Made by a program: the position numbers and the translations under genes | Notes under the pieces: model-generated | Seen by the model: only the letters and a program-made list of their open reading frames with translations | The model's database searches: none | Told to the model about the DNA's origin: nothing | Assembly (NCBI GenBank): GCA_024640385.1 | Contig: JAHEFC010000102.1 | Span: forward strand, 4,183-11,025 | From: Sphingobacteriales bacterium | GTDB taxonomy: Bacteria; Bacteroidota; Bacteroidia; Chitinophagales; Chitinophagaceae | Length of the DNA stretch: 6,843 bases | Reading direction: 5' to 3' | Shown here: positions 1 to 6,843 of the stretch, in pieces | Position numbering within the stretch: position 1 is the stretch's first letter | Layout of the letters: every line of letters begins with the position of its first letter

Positions 1-854
1 GCATCAATGCCGATCATTCCGCCTTCGCCTTGAATGGCTTTCAGTTTGTTCATCACCACTTCATGCATGGCCTCTTCAAGGCTAAGGCCTTTATACTCCA
101 TCAGGGCAGAAACATCATAGGCGGCAATGGCCCTGATAAAAAGTTCACCATGTCCCGTGCAGGAAATGGCGGCAGTTTTGTTGTTCGCATAAGTTCCGGA
201 ACCGATCAAGGGGGTATCTCCGATCCGGCCGTATTTTTTATTGGTCATCCCGCCTGTACTGGTGGCCGCCGCAAGGTTGCCATCTACATCTAAAGCCACA
301 GCCCCTACTGTACCGAATTTTTTATCCTTCATCAGGTTCTCTACCTCCAAGGTGGAATGGTCCAGCGCATAACGGTCTGAATCCCGCACCGCCTTCCACT
401 GATCGTACCTGAATTGGGAGAAAAAATAAGAAGCTGGCTCAGGCTTCATGCCCTGTTCCAATGCAAATTCTTCAGCTCCTTCGCCACTGAGGAAAACATG
501 ATCCGATTTTTGCATCACGGCCAGGGCAAGCGCTACAGGATTGCGGACACTTTGTACACCCGCTACAGCTCCTGCCTTTAGCTCTTTGCCTTCCATGATG
601 GAAGCATCCATTTCATGCCCTCCCTTGCGGGTGAATACAGATCCCCTCCCCGCATTGAACAACAGATTATCTTCCAACTTAACGGTAGCAGCAGTAACAG
701 CATCCACTGCCGTACCGCCTTTTTCAAGCACTTCATACCCCGCATCCAGTGCTTCGCGCAGTGCCTGTTCATAGGCCTGCCTCAGCTCATCTGTCATCTG
801 TGATTGAAGTATCGTACCCGCCCCGCCGTGTATGGCTATGCCGAATTTTTTCAT
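1..854 (-). CDS. iaaA: Isoaspartyl peptidase / plant-type L-asparaginase (Ntn hydrolase), C-terminus cut off by window edge
   Basis: Translating the minus strand from ATG at 854-852 gives 284 uninterrupted codons running off the left edge. The protein is cytoplasmic, with no signal peptide. Family knowledge: these enzymes hydrolyse L-asparagine and beta-aspartyl (isoaspartyl) dipeptides, and mature by self-cleavage before a catalytic Thr. Seen here: N-terminal AIHGGAG (residues 7-13), LFNAGRGSVFT (65-75), HEMDASIM (80-87), LKAGAVAGV (92-100), then GTVGAVALDVDGNLAAATSTGG (181-202). Thr182 aligns with the nucleophile of E. coli IaaA (Thr179), and Thr200, Arg210, Asp213, Thr233 and Gly234 match its other active-site positions with constant spacing. 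Residues about 160-181 would be the linker ahead of the cleavage point. The E. coli enzyme is 321 residues, so roughly 35-40 residues are missing. The gene starts 6 bases after the kinase stop, suggesting translational coupling; no clear ribosome binding site is visible. Family assignment is very secure; preference for asparagine or isoaspartyl dipeptide cannot be read from sequence. Confidence 0.95.
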   Translation of the reverse strand, partial: MKKFGIAIHGGAGTILQSQMTDELRQAYEQALREALDAGYEVLEKGGTAVDAVTAATVKLEDNLLFNAGRGSVFTRKGGHEMDASIMEGKELKAGAVAGVQSVRNPVALALAVMQKSDHVFLSGEGAEEFALEQGMKPEPASYFFSQFRYDQWKAVRDSDRYALDHSTLEVENLMKDKKFGTVGAVALDVDGNLAAATSTGGMTNKKYGRIGDTPLIGSGTYANNKTAAISCTGHGELFIRAIAAYDVSALMEYKGLSLEEAMHEVVMNKLKAIQGEGGMIGID

Positions 855-860
855 GTTTAC

Positions 861-1847
861 TCAGGATAATAACACATTGCATTCATGTAACAGTTTCTCC
901 CTGTCGATGGCTACTGTACCCACATCCTCACAAACAAGACCGCCTGCAATATTGGCGATCTCACCCATCAGGTCAATGTCTTTTGTGGCTGCATAGATCA
1001 GCGAAGCTACCGCAATCACCGTATCTCCTGCACCACTTACATCGGCTATGTTCCGCATATGGGAAGGAATGATCCTGCTGTCTTTTCCATTACTGTAATA
1101 GACCCCCCGTTCAGACAATGTGATGAATGAGATGGAATGCGAAAGATGCTTGTATAACGAAATATGGATCTGGTCCAGCGACTCTTTGCTTACACCGTCT
1201 TTAATGATATTCAAACCTTCTTTTACTTCTTTCAGATTGGGTTTGAAAATATCCACCTCGCGGTAAGTAAAGAAATTCTTACGCTTCGGATCCACTGCAG
1301 TGATCACGCCTTCTCTCCTGCACAATTCGATCAGCGACCGGATCAGGCTTTCTTTTAGCACTCCTTTATTATAATCTTCAAAAATGATCACTGATGGTTT
1401 TTCATCCCTGATGAAATCCACAGCAGCATCATAAAGTTTTTTCTCATCATCGGTCCCCAGATCATCAGTGATCTCACTGTCCAACCGCATCATCTGCTGA
1501 TTACGTGCGATGATGCGCATTTTATTTGTTGTGATGCGGTGGTTGCTTGGAATCAGGTAGGATGTATCGATACCATTGGATGCAAACATTTCCTTTAATT
1601 GCCGGCCATCATCATCGTTACCGGTTACAGAAAGGATCGAGGCTTTTGCACCAAGCGATGCAAGGTTCAGGGCCACATTACCGGCACCCCCGATCCTGTA
1701 TTCTTTTTTATTCAGCGTTACAACCGGCACAGGTGCTTCAGGAGAGATCCTTTCCACATGGCCCCACATGTAAGTATCCAGCATCACATCACCGATCACC
1801 CCCACCCGGATATCCCGGAATGATTCGAACAGCTTGTTTATATCCAT
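861..1847 (-). CDS. hldA: PfkB-family kinase, D-glycero-beta-D-manno-heptose-7-phosphate kinase type (free-standing HldE N-domain)
   Basis: 328 residues, ATG at 1847-1845, TGA stop at 863-861. Family knowledge: this kinase phosphorylates heptose 7-phosphate at C1 with ATP, an early cytoplasmic step toward ADP-heptose for the lipopolysaccharide inner core. Seen here: a ribokinase-fold protein with VGVIGDVMLDTYMWG (15-29), the RfaE-type signature ERISPEAPVPVV (32-43), the sugar-binding GGAGNVALNLASLG (53-66), EDYNKG (157-162), DPKRKNF (186-192), KPNLKE (202-207) and the anion-hole/catalytic motif DVSGAGDT (269-276), with Asp275 as the presumed base. The last motif has Val-Ser where many PfkB kinases have Thr-Thr. 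The protein ends after the kinase domain, so the nucleotidyltransferase half of E. coli HldE (477 residues in total) must be encoded elsewhere. It begins 16 bases after the permease stop and ends 6 bases before the peptidase start. PfkB fold is certain; the heptose substrate is likely, though a related sugar phosphate cannot be excluded. Confidence 0.87.
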   Translation of the reverse strand: MDINKLFESFRDIRVGVIGDVMLDTYMWGHVERISPEAPVPVVTLNKKEYRIGGAGNVALNLASLGAKASILSVTGNDDDGRQLKEMFASNGIDTSYLIPSNHRITTNKMRIIARNQQMMRLDSEITDDLGTDDEKKLYDAAVDFIRDEKPSVIIFEDYNKGVLKESLIRSLIELCRREGVITAVDPKRKNFFTYREVDIFKPNLKEVKEGLNIIKDGVSKESLDQIHISLYKHLSHSISFITLSERGVYYSNGKDSRIIPSHMRNIADVSGAGDTVIAVASLIYAATKDIDLMGEIANIAGGLVCEDVGTVAIDREKLLHECNVLLS

Positions 1848-1863
1848 GGTGCAAAATTAACTC

Positions 1864-3288
1864 CTATTTCCTGGCATTTACCGCAAGGAAATAAAGTGGG
1901 ATACCCAACAGGGTGATGATCATGCCAGGCCATGTATACTGGGGCTTAAACCAGATGAGCAGGGTACAGAAGCTGATCCCCATTACAATATATATGATGG
2001 GCAGCAGGGGGTATCCAAATGCTTTATAGGGCCTGTCGGCCTGGGGCCTGGTTCTTCTTAAAATGAATATACCGGCAATGGTCAGCACATAAAATATCAC
2101 TACCACAAAAGACACCATATCCAGCAGATCGCCATATTTTCCGCTGAGGCAGAGTAAACAGGCCACAACACACTGTGCCCATAGGGCCCATTGGGGAACA
2201 GCATTCCTGTTCAAACTGCCTGCTTTTTTGAAGAATAACCCGTCTTGCGCCATGGTATAATAAACCCTTGCACCCGCCAATACCAGGCCGTTGATGCAAC
2301 CAAATGTGGACACCATGATCAGGATCGCTATAATGGCTTTGCCCGCATTACCAAAGATCACATGCGCGGCAGCAACCGCCAGCCTGTCCTCATCAGGAAA
2401 TGCGATCTGGTTCAATGGCAGTACATGCAGGTACATCAGGTTGGTACTGATATAAATGATCGACACGATCAGGGTTCCCAGGAAAAGGCTAAGCCCTATA
2501 TTCCTTTTCGGATTCCTGATCTCACCGGCAATAAACGTAACGTTGTTCCATGCATCAGAACTGAACACCGAGCCTACCATGGATGCAGCGATGGCTCCAA
2601 GCAATGCCGCACCACCTATCCCGGTCCAGGAAATACCTTCCAGTCCTGCTGAAGGATCAGCCACCCTGGCCGCATTGAAACCGGTTTCCCAGTTGGTTGT
2701 CCAGAAGCTTTCTTTAGTAAGCAGAAACCCGAATACGATCAACCCGAAAAGGGCCAGGAGTTTCGAAATAGTGAACGTGGTTTGAATGATCTTGCCTTCC
2801 TTGACTCCCTTGGTGTTGATATAAGTAAGCAGCACAATCACCGCAATAGCCAGCACCTGGGCAATATAGATCTTATACGAACCCAAGGTAAAAATGATGT
2901 TCTCATCGGTCTGCCGGAAGGCTGGAACGAAATACCCGCTGAATTTGGCAAAGGCAACCCCCACTGCTGCAATGGTTCCGGTCTGTATCACGGCCAGAAA
3001 ACTCCATCCGTATAGAAATCCTATCAGTGGATTATACGCTTCCTTGAGATAAACATATTGACCGCCCGCTTTGGGAAACATCCCGCTGAGTTCACCATAA
3101 CTCACTGCTGCAATGATGGTCATCACCGCAGTGATCACCCATACCATCACAAGCCAGCCTGCGCTGCCTACATTGCGTACGATATCTGCACTTACAATAA
3201 ATATTCCCGATCCTATCATTGAACCCGCCACCACCATGGTGGCATCAAGTAAACCAAGACTGGGTTTGAAACTGGACTCCTGGGCCAT
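1864..3288 (-). CDS. APC-superfamily amino acid permease (LAT/YfnA-like), about 12 membrane segments
   Basis: 474 residues, ATG at 3288-3286, TAG stop at 1866-1864. An inner-membrane secondary transporter expected to move amino acids. Seen here: strongly hydrophobic segments throughout, about twelve by eye. The TM1 substrate-binding motif GSMIGSGIF lies at 22-30. The family stretch SYGELSGMFPKAGGQYVYL is at 63-81, followed by LIGFLYGWSF (88-97). AWNNVTFIAGEIRNPKRNIG at 246-265 is typical of LAT-like members, as is ARVYYTMAQDGLFF at 340-353. The charged loop RRTRPQADRPYKAFGYP (411-427) precedes the last two helices. Length is normal for the family, and the start leaves a short cytoplasmic tail before TM1. 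It is the first gene of the minus-strand set and opposes the exported propeller gene across 77 bases. Substrate is not determined: linkage to an asparaginase-type enzyme invites an asparagine or aspartate guess, but sequence alone does not show it. Confidence 0.92.
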   Translation of the reverse strand: MAQESSFKPSLGLLDATMVVAGSMIGSGIFIVSADIVRNVGSAGWLVMVWVITAVMTIIAAVSYGELSGMFPKAGGQYVYLKEAYNPLIGFLYGWSFLAVIQTGTIAAVGVAFAKFSGYFVPAFRQTDENIIFTLGSYKIYIAQVLAIAVIVLLTYINTKGVKEGKIIQTTFTISKLLALFGLIVFGFLLTKESFWTTNWETGFNAARVADPSAGLEGISWTGIGGAALLGAIAASMVGSVFSSDAWNNVTFIAGEIRNPKRNIGLSLFLGTLIVSIIYISTNLMYLHVLPLNQIAFPDEDRLAVAAAHVIFGNAGKAIIAILIMVSTFGCINGLVLAGARVYYTMAQDGLFFKKAGSLNRNAVPQWALWAQCVVACLLCLSGKYGDLLDMVSFVVVIFYVLTIAGIFILRRTRPQADRPYKAFGYPLLPIIYIVMGISFCTLLIWFKPQYTWPGMIITLLGIPLYFLAVNARK

Positions 3289-3365
3289 GCAATCTTTATT
3301 TATGTGGAAGATAAAGTAAAAACCGCTAACATGATTTGCTTACATTTAGAAATCAAGTATCAGTT
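3289..3365. promoter_or_regulatory. Divergent intergenic region expected to hold both outward promoters
   Basis: This 77-base AT-rich gap lies between the start codons of the permease (minus strand) and the propeller protein (plus strand). Both promoters are expected here by position. TACATTTA at 3341-3348 matches seven of eight positions of the Bacteroidota -7 consensus TAnnTTTG on the plus strand, but no matching TTTG sits at the usual -33 distance, so it is a weak candidate. I see no convincing -7/-33 pair on the minus strand and no clear operator palindrome. Neither gene has an obvious Shine-Dalgarno sequence, which is common in this phylum. Confidence 0.45.
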
Positions 3366-6269
3366 ATGCGTTCATTATTTCTTTTAATTTCTTTTTCGTT
3401 TCTTATTCAATTTTCATTTGCACAGCAGTTCGAACCCGCGCTTTTCAATTCGATGAAGTGGCGGATGATCGGTCCGCATCGCGGCGGCAGAACCGTTGGT
3501 GCGGTAGGCGTGCCCACGCAACCCAATGTATTCTACATCGGAGTGAATAACGGAGGCGTATGGAAAACAACGGATTTCGGAAGAACATGGATACCCATTT
3601 TCGATGGACAGCCTACGGGCTCTGTTGGGGATATAGCCGTCGCTCCTTCCAATCCGGACATCATCTATGTAGGCAGTGGTGAAGGTCTTCAACGGCCTGA
3701 TCTTTCCGTTGGAAACGGCATGTATAAATCTGTGGATGGCGGAAAAAACTGGACTCACCTGGGCTTTGAAGACGGCCAGCAGATCGGCGGAATGGACATT
3801 GATAAAAAAAATCCCGATCGCCTGTTCATCGCGGTATTAGGGCATCCCTATGGCCCGAATAAAGAGCGGGGAGTGTACCGCACCATGGACGGCGGAAAAA
3901 CCTGGAAACAGGTTCTGTATATCGATGAAAATACGGGAGCCATCCAGGTCACCATAGATCCGGTGAACCCTGATATCGTTTATACGGCCATGTGGGCAGG
4001 AAGGCAGGGGCCCTGGGAAAATGGTGCATGGAACGGCCCCAACAGCGGCCTATTCAAATCCACTGATGGCGGAGAAACCTGGCGCAAACTGGATAAAGGC
4101 CTGCCAACAACAGCGCAGGGCCTTGGCCGTATCGGATTTACCATAGCACCGTCAGACAACTCACGGTTATACGCAACCGTAGATGCCGGTGAAATGGGAG
4201 GTATATACAGGAGCGATGATGGTGGTGAGAACTGGAAAAGGATTCAAACCGATGCCAGGTATTGGGGAAGAGGAAGTGATTTTGCAGAAGTTAAAGTTGA
4301 CCCTAAGAACAAAGACATTGTATACAGTGCCAATGTGGTAACGTGGAAATCTGAAGATGGAGGACAAAGCTGGAAAGCATTCCGGGGGGCGCCCGGCGGT
4401 GACGATTATCACCGCATCTGGATCAATCCCAACGACCCTAAGATCATCCTGATCGCTTCAGACCAGGGTGCTATCATCACGGTCAACGGAGGTGAAACAT
4501 TTTCATCCTGGTATAACCAGCCCACTGCGCAATTCTATCATGTGAGTACCGATAATGCTTTCCCATATAATGTTTATGGAGGGCAGCAGGAAAGCGGTTC
4601 CGTAGGCATTGCATCCCGAGGGAACGATGGACAGATCAGCTACAGGGAATGGCATCCCGTAGGTGTTGAAGAATACGGTTATGTTGCACCGGATCCACTG
4701 GATCCCAACATCATCTACGGCGGCAAGATCACCAGGTTCGACAAACGTACCGGGCAGGCCCAGAACATTGCACCCGAAGCTGTGCGATCAGGCAAATACA
4801 GATTCCTGAGAACTGCACCCGTGCTCTTCTCTCCCATTGATCTGAAGACCCTTTTCTTCGCAGGCAATGTGTTATTCAAAACCCGGAACGGAGGTAACAG
4901 CTGGACCGTGATCAGCCCTGATCTCAGTCGCGAAGGCTGGGATATCCCGGAATCCGTTGGCATCTATACGGATGAAAAAATGAAGACCATGCCACGTCGT
5001 GGTGTGATCTATACCGTAGCACCTTCTTTCAAAGACAGTAACACGATCTGGTGTGGCACAGACGATGGCCTGATCCATGTAACAAGGACTGGAGGAAAGT
5101 CATGGAAAAATGTTACTCCGCCAGAGATCACATCATGGAGTAAGGTTTCATTGATGGAGGCCAGTCACTTTGATGTCAATACGGCCTATGCCGCGGTGAA
5201 CAGGATCAGGGTGGATGACATGCGGCCACATATTTACAAAACCACCGATGGTGGAAAAACCTGGAAAGAGATCGTACGGAATCTGCCGAATGATCCGATC
5301 AATGTGGTAAGGGAAGATCCAAAAAGAAAGGGGTTGCTGTATGCGGGTTCAGAAAGGGCAGTATATGTTTCTTTTGATGATGGGGAGAACTGGATGGAAT
5401 TGCGAAAGAATATGCCGGCTACCTCAATACGTGACCTGGTGATCAAAGACGATGATATAGTTGTAGGCACGCACGGACGGAGTTTCTGGATCATGGATGA
5501 TATCACGCCGTTAAGGCAGATCAATCCGCAACTGGCCGCATCTCCTGTGATCCTATACAAACCCCAGGATGCATGGCGTGTAAGATGGAGCATGTATACG
5601 GATACACCGGTTCCCCAGGAAGAACCTGCCGGCGAAAATCCACCCGATGGTGCTGTGATCAACTATTACCTCAAACAGGATGTTGCAAAGGAATTGACCA
5701 TAGAGATACTTGATGCAAAAGGTACACTGATCAGTAAATACAGTTCACTCGATAAACCCTACGTGAAACCGGCTGACAATGTCCCGGATTATTGGGTGAG
5801 GCCGCAACAGATATTAGGAACAGGTAAAGGAGCAAAAAGATTCCTATGGGATATGCGTTACAGCCCGCTTGACGTGGCTCCCTCTTACCCGATAGGTGCT
5901 GTATATCAAAACACGGCGCCCAATCCGACGGCTCCTTTTGTTATGCCTGGTACATATACCGTGAGGCTGACCGTTGATGGAAAGTCTTTTACACAGCCAT
6001 TAAAAGTTAAGATGGATCCCAGGGTCAAAACACCACTAAAAGATCTGCAGGCCCAGCATGATCTGTCTAAACAGATCTACGATCTCAGGAAATCCTTGTT
6101 AGCATATGCGCCCAAAACACAGGAAACGCTGCAGGAAAGATCAAGATTGCTGTCACAGTCCGGCAATGTATTTGACATACTGCAAGAGACCGATATGCCT
6201 CCCACCACACAGGCGAAAAAAGACGCGGCAGCACTGATTGCAAAAATGAAAAAACTGATTGGCGAATAA
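3366..6269 (+). CDS. Exported Asp-box (BNR) beta-propeller protein, bacterial sortilin/VPS10-like family
   Basis: 967 residues from ATG at 3366, TAA stop at 6267-6269. A TTG at 3336 in the same frame would add ten residues, but it would put a polar stretch before the signal peptide, so ATG 3366 is preferred. Residues 1-19 are a Phe/Leu-rich signal peptide with likely cleavage at FSFA|QQF, so the protein is periplasmic or secreted. No lipobox Cys is seen. Residues about 25-710 are beta-propeller repeats with eleven Asp boxes (S/T-x-D-x-G-x-T-W) starting near residues 68, 122, 173, 232, 283, 329, 372, 506, 573, 626 and 669. Spacing near 50 residues fits about 14 blades, possibly two seven-bladed propellers. 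Residues about 765-885 look like an Ig/FlgD-type beta domain ending in GTYTVRLTVDGKSFTQPLKV, followed by a helical tail (about 886-967). No type IX secretion C-terminal domain closes the protein. Relatives are often labelled 'glycosyl hydrolase' or 'sortilin', but Asp boxes are structural and no catalytic activity is shown. Role unknown; family assignment is secure. Confidence 0.92.
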   Translation: MRSLFLLISFSFLIQFSFAQQFEPALFNSMKWRMIGPHRGGRTVGAVGVPTQPNVFYIGVNNGGVWKTTDFGRTWIPIFDGQPTGSVGDIAVAPSNPDIIYVGSGEGLQRPDLSVGNGMYKSVDGGKNWTHLGFEDGQQIGGMDIDKKNPDRLFIAVLGHPYGPNKERGVYRTMDGGKTWKQVLYIDENTGAIQVTIDPVNPDIVYTAMWAGRQGPWENGAWNGPNSGLFKSTDGGETWRKLDKGLPTTAQGLGRIGFTIAPSDNSRLYATVDAGEMGGIYRSDDGGENWKRIQTDARYWGRGSDFAEVKVDPKNKDIVYSANVVTWKSEDGGQSWKAFRGAPGGDDYHRIWINPNDPKIILIASDQGAIITVNGGETFSSWYNQPTAQFYHVSTDNAFPYNVYGGQQESGSVGIASRGNDGQISYREWHPVGVEEYGYVAPDPLDPNIIYGGKITRFDKRTGQAQNIAPEAVRSGKYRFLRTAPVLFSPIDLKTLFFAGNVLFKTRNGGNSWTVISPDLSREGWDIPESVGIYTDEKMKTMPRRGVIYTVAPSFKDSNTIWCGTDDGLIHVTRTGGKSWKNVTPPEITSWSKVSLMEASHFDVNTAYAAVNRIRVDDMRPHIYKTTDGGKTWKEIVRNLPNDPINVVREDPKRKGLLYAGSERAVYVSFDDGENWMELRKNMPATSIRDLVIKDDDIVVGTHGRSFWIMDDITPLRQINPQLAASPVILYKPQDAWRVRWSMYTDTPVPQEEPAGENPPDGAVINYYLKQDVAKELTIEILDAKGTLISKYSSLDKPYVKPADNVPDYWVRPQQILGTGKGAKRFLWDMRYSPLDVAPSYPIGAVYQNTAPNPTAPFVMPGTYTVRLTVDGKSFTQPLKVKMDPRVKTPLKDLQAQHDLSKQIYDLRKSLLAYAPKTQETLQERSRLLSQSGNVFDILQETDMPPTTQAKKDAAALIAKMKKLIGE
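3567..5393 (+). repeat. Array of eleven Asp-box (BNR) coding repeats
   Basis: Within the propeller gene, a degenerate unit of about 24 bases encoding (K/R)-(S/T)-x-D-G-G-x-(T/N/S)-W recurs. Clear copies encode SVDGGKNW, TMDGGKTW, STDGGETW, SDDGGENW and TTDGGKTW. Three copies deviate: the seventh ends in Phe instead of Trp (TVNGGETF), the eighth has Asn for Asp (TRNGGNSW) and the ninth has Thr for Asp (TRTGGKSW). The interval between the seventh and eighth (residues about 380-505) lacks a recognisable box and may hold blades that lost the motif. These are protein-level repeats that have diverged at the DNA level. Confidence 0.9.
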
Positions 6270-6305
6270 AAAAAAGTCCGTCTCATTGAAGAGACGGACT
6301 TTTTT
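6270..6305. terminator. Bidirectional rho-independent terminator between convergent genes
   Basis: A perfect 15-base-pair stem has left arm 6270-6284 (six A then GTCCGTCTC) and right arm 6291-6305 (GAGACGGAC then six T), with the six-base loop ATTGAA. On the plus strand the stem runs into T-rich sequence (6300-6310) directly after the propeller gene stop. On the minus strand the A-run at 6268-6275 becomes a T-run, so the same hairpin can end transcripts from the ompH/skp-like gene, whose stop is about 65 bases upstream on that strand. Confidence 0.92.
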
Positions 6306-6319
6306 ATTTTGTGTGTTGG

Positions 6320-6339
6320 CCGGTTAACAAGTTAGCCGG
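6320..6339 (+). other. Second small inverted repeat in the convergent intergenic region
   Basis: CCGGTTAAC and GTTAGCCGG are separated by AA. As plus-strand RNA this folds into an 8-9 base-pair stem with one G-U wobble; as minus-strand RNA the same position is an A-C mismatch. It has no T-run of its own. It lies between the bidirectional terminator and the ompH/skp-like stop. It could be an auxiliary hairpin or a protein-binding palindrome, or chance. Confidence 0.4.
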
Positions 6340-6369
6340 GGAATGCACTAGATAAACAAGGTAGAGATC

Positions 6370-6843
6370 TTATTTCTTGTCTTTTACTTTCCTGTATGCT
6401 TCGTTCAAGCCCGCAACCACTTCGTTGGTGATATTGTAAACAGGATCTTTATAGAACAATACATTCAAACCTGCACTGTAGGAGAAGATATAAGAATACC
6501 CCTGGGTCTTATTGTAACCCTCGAGGAATTCGTTGATCTTTTTTCTGAGCTCTTCCATGGTTTTAATGCCTTCTTCCTGGATCTGGCTTTCCATAACCCT
6601 TTTCTGGTTTTCCAGGTTCTGCATTTTACGTGTATAATCACGCTGGAACGATTCAGCTTCTACCTGTGTAATACTGTTACCCCTTTGAACAAAGGCCACC
6701 CTTTCATTTTCAATTTTCTGGAATGAGCTGTTCAGTTCCCGATCGGCACTCTCCTTCTTTTTTTCGAAATCTGCCATCTTCTCACGATAGTATTCATATT
6801 TCTCCTGGATGGAATCCAGGTCAACATAGGCGATCTTCAGGGG
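6370..6843 (-). CDS. OmpH/Skp-family periplasmic chaperone, N-terminus cut off by window edge
   Basis: The open frame runs from the right edge to TAA at 6372-6370, giving at least 157 residues. An internal ATG at 6777-6775 is not the real start: the 22 codons before it are in frame and encode LKIAYVDLDSIQEKYEYYRE, the conserved beginning of the mature OmpH/Skp domain. The signal peptide or lipobox must therefore lie outside the window. Family knowledge: Skp trimers hold unfolded outer-membrane proteins in the periplasm with long alpha-helical tentacles. Seen here: a long charged helical region rich in Glu, Lys, Gln and Arg (about residues 10-110 of the visible part) typical of the coiled-coil arms. 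It is followed by GYSYIFSYSAGLNVLFYKDP and YNITNEVVAGLNEAY, which pack back into the beta-rich body in family members. The lysine-rich end (KVKDKK) is usual. It converges with the propeller gene. Bacteroidota often carry several OmpH paralogues; which one this is cannot be told here. Confidence 0.9.
   Translation of the reverse strand, partial: PLKIAYVDLDSIQEKYEYYREKMADFEKKKESADRELNSSFQKIENERVAFVQRGNSITQVEAESFQRDYTRKMQNLENQKRVMESQIQEEGIKTMEELRKKINEFLEGYNKTQGYSYIFSYSAGLNVLFYKDPVYNITNEVVAGLNEAYRKVKDKK

Noticed and set aside
578..772. 64-codon minus-strand open frame near the peptidase start
   Set aside because: It is the same strand read in another frame; the peptidase frame carries all the family motifs with correct spacing and needs no frameshift.
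2245..2652. 135-codon open frame on the plus strand inside the permease gene
   Set aside because: It is antisense to conserved permease motifs (residues about 213-348), and its product has no recognisable domain or membrane character.
3230..3242. Perfect palindrome CCACCATGGTGG near the permease start
   Set aside because: It falls within codons for the conserved ATMVVAG stretch of TM1, so it is most simply explained by coding sequence.
5234..5662. 142-codon open frame on the minus strand inside the propeller gene
   Set aside because: It lies antisense to a strongly supported repeat-containing coding region, and its translation resembles no family I recognise; it is a by-product of the sense codon use.
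3366..6269. Sialidase annotation for the propeller protein, based on Asp boxes
   Set aside because: Asp boxes are structural turns shared by many propellers. The N-terminal FRIP-type arginine motif of sialidases is not seen, and the length and C-terminal module fit the sortilin-like family instead.
6190..6269. Possible type IX secretion sorting domain at the end of the propeller protein
   Set aside because: The last about 80 residues are predicted helical and lysine-rich by eye, not the beta-sandwich sorting domain; the GTYTVRL motif is internal, about 95 residues before the end.
6804..6820. Inverted repeat CCTGGAT-GGA-ATCCAGG near the right edge
   Set aside because: It lies inside the OmpH/Skp coding region encoding the conserved DLDSIQ segment and has no T-run; chance is the simplest explanation.

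Overview
The window looks like chromosomal DNA from a Bacteroidota bacterium, probably near Chitinophagaceae. This is inferred from gene content and style, not from a marker gene. The pointers are start codons without clear Shine-Dalgarno sequences, a free-standing heptose-7-phosphate kinase (HldA/RfaE1 type), a large secreted Asp-box (BNR) propeller protein with a C-terminal 'GTYTVRLTVDGKS' module, and an OmpH/Skp-like periplasmic chaperone. Coding density is high, and no stretch over 300 bases lacks a gene. I see no RNA gene, CRISPR array, insertion sequence or phage gene.

Layout: positions 1-3288 hold three closely spaced minus-strand genes. In transcription order they are an APC-superfamily amino acid permease (3288-1864), a PfkB-fold kinase of the D-glycero-D-manno-heptose 7-phosphate kinase type (1847-861), and an isoaspartyl peptidase/plant-type L-asparaginase (854 to the left edge, C-terminus cut off). 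Gaps of 16 and 6 bases suggest one operon. The permease and the peptidase could share a role in amino acid and isoaspartyl-peptide salvage. The heptose kinase between them belongs to lipopolysaccharide inner-core synthesis and has no obvious metabolic link to the other two.

A 77-base AT-rich gap (3289-3365) separates this operon from a divergent plus-strand gene (3366-6269). That gene encodes a 967-residue exported protein with eleven recognisable Asp boxes, of the bacterial sortilin/VPS10-like or 'BNR glycosyl hydrolase-like' family, whose function is not established. It ends in a strong rho-independent hairpin (6270-6305). The hairpin carries T-runs on both strands and so probably also terminates the convergent minus-strand ompH/skp-like gene (6843-6370, N-terminus cut off by the right edge).

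Overall this is ordinary housekeeping and envelope gene content. I found no convincing sign of an undescribed system. The most open question is the role of the secreted propeller protein.
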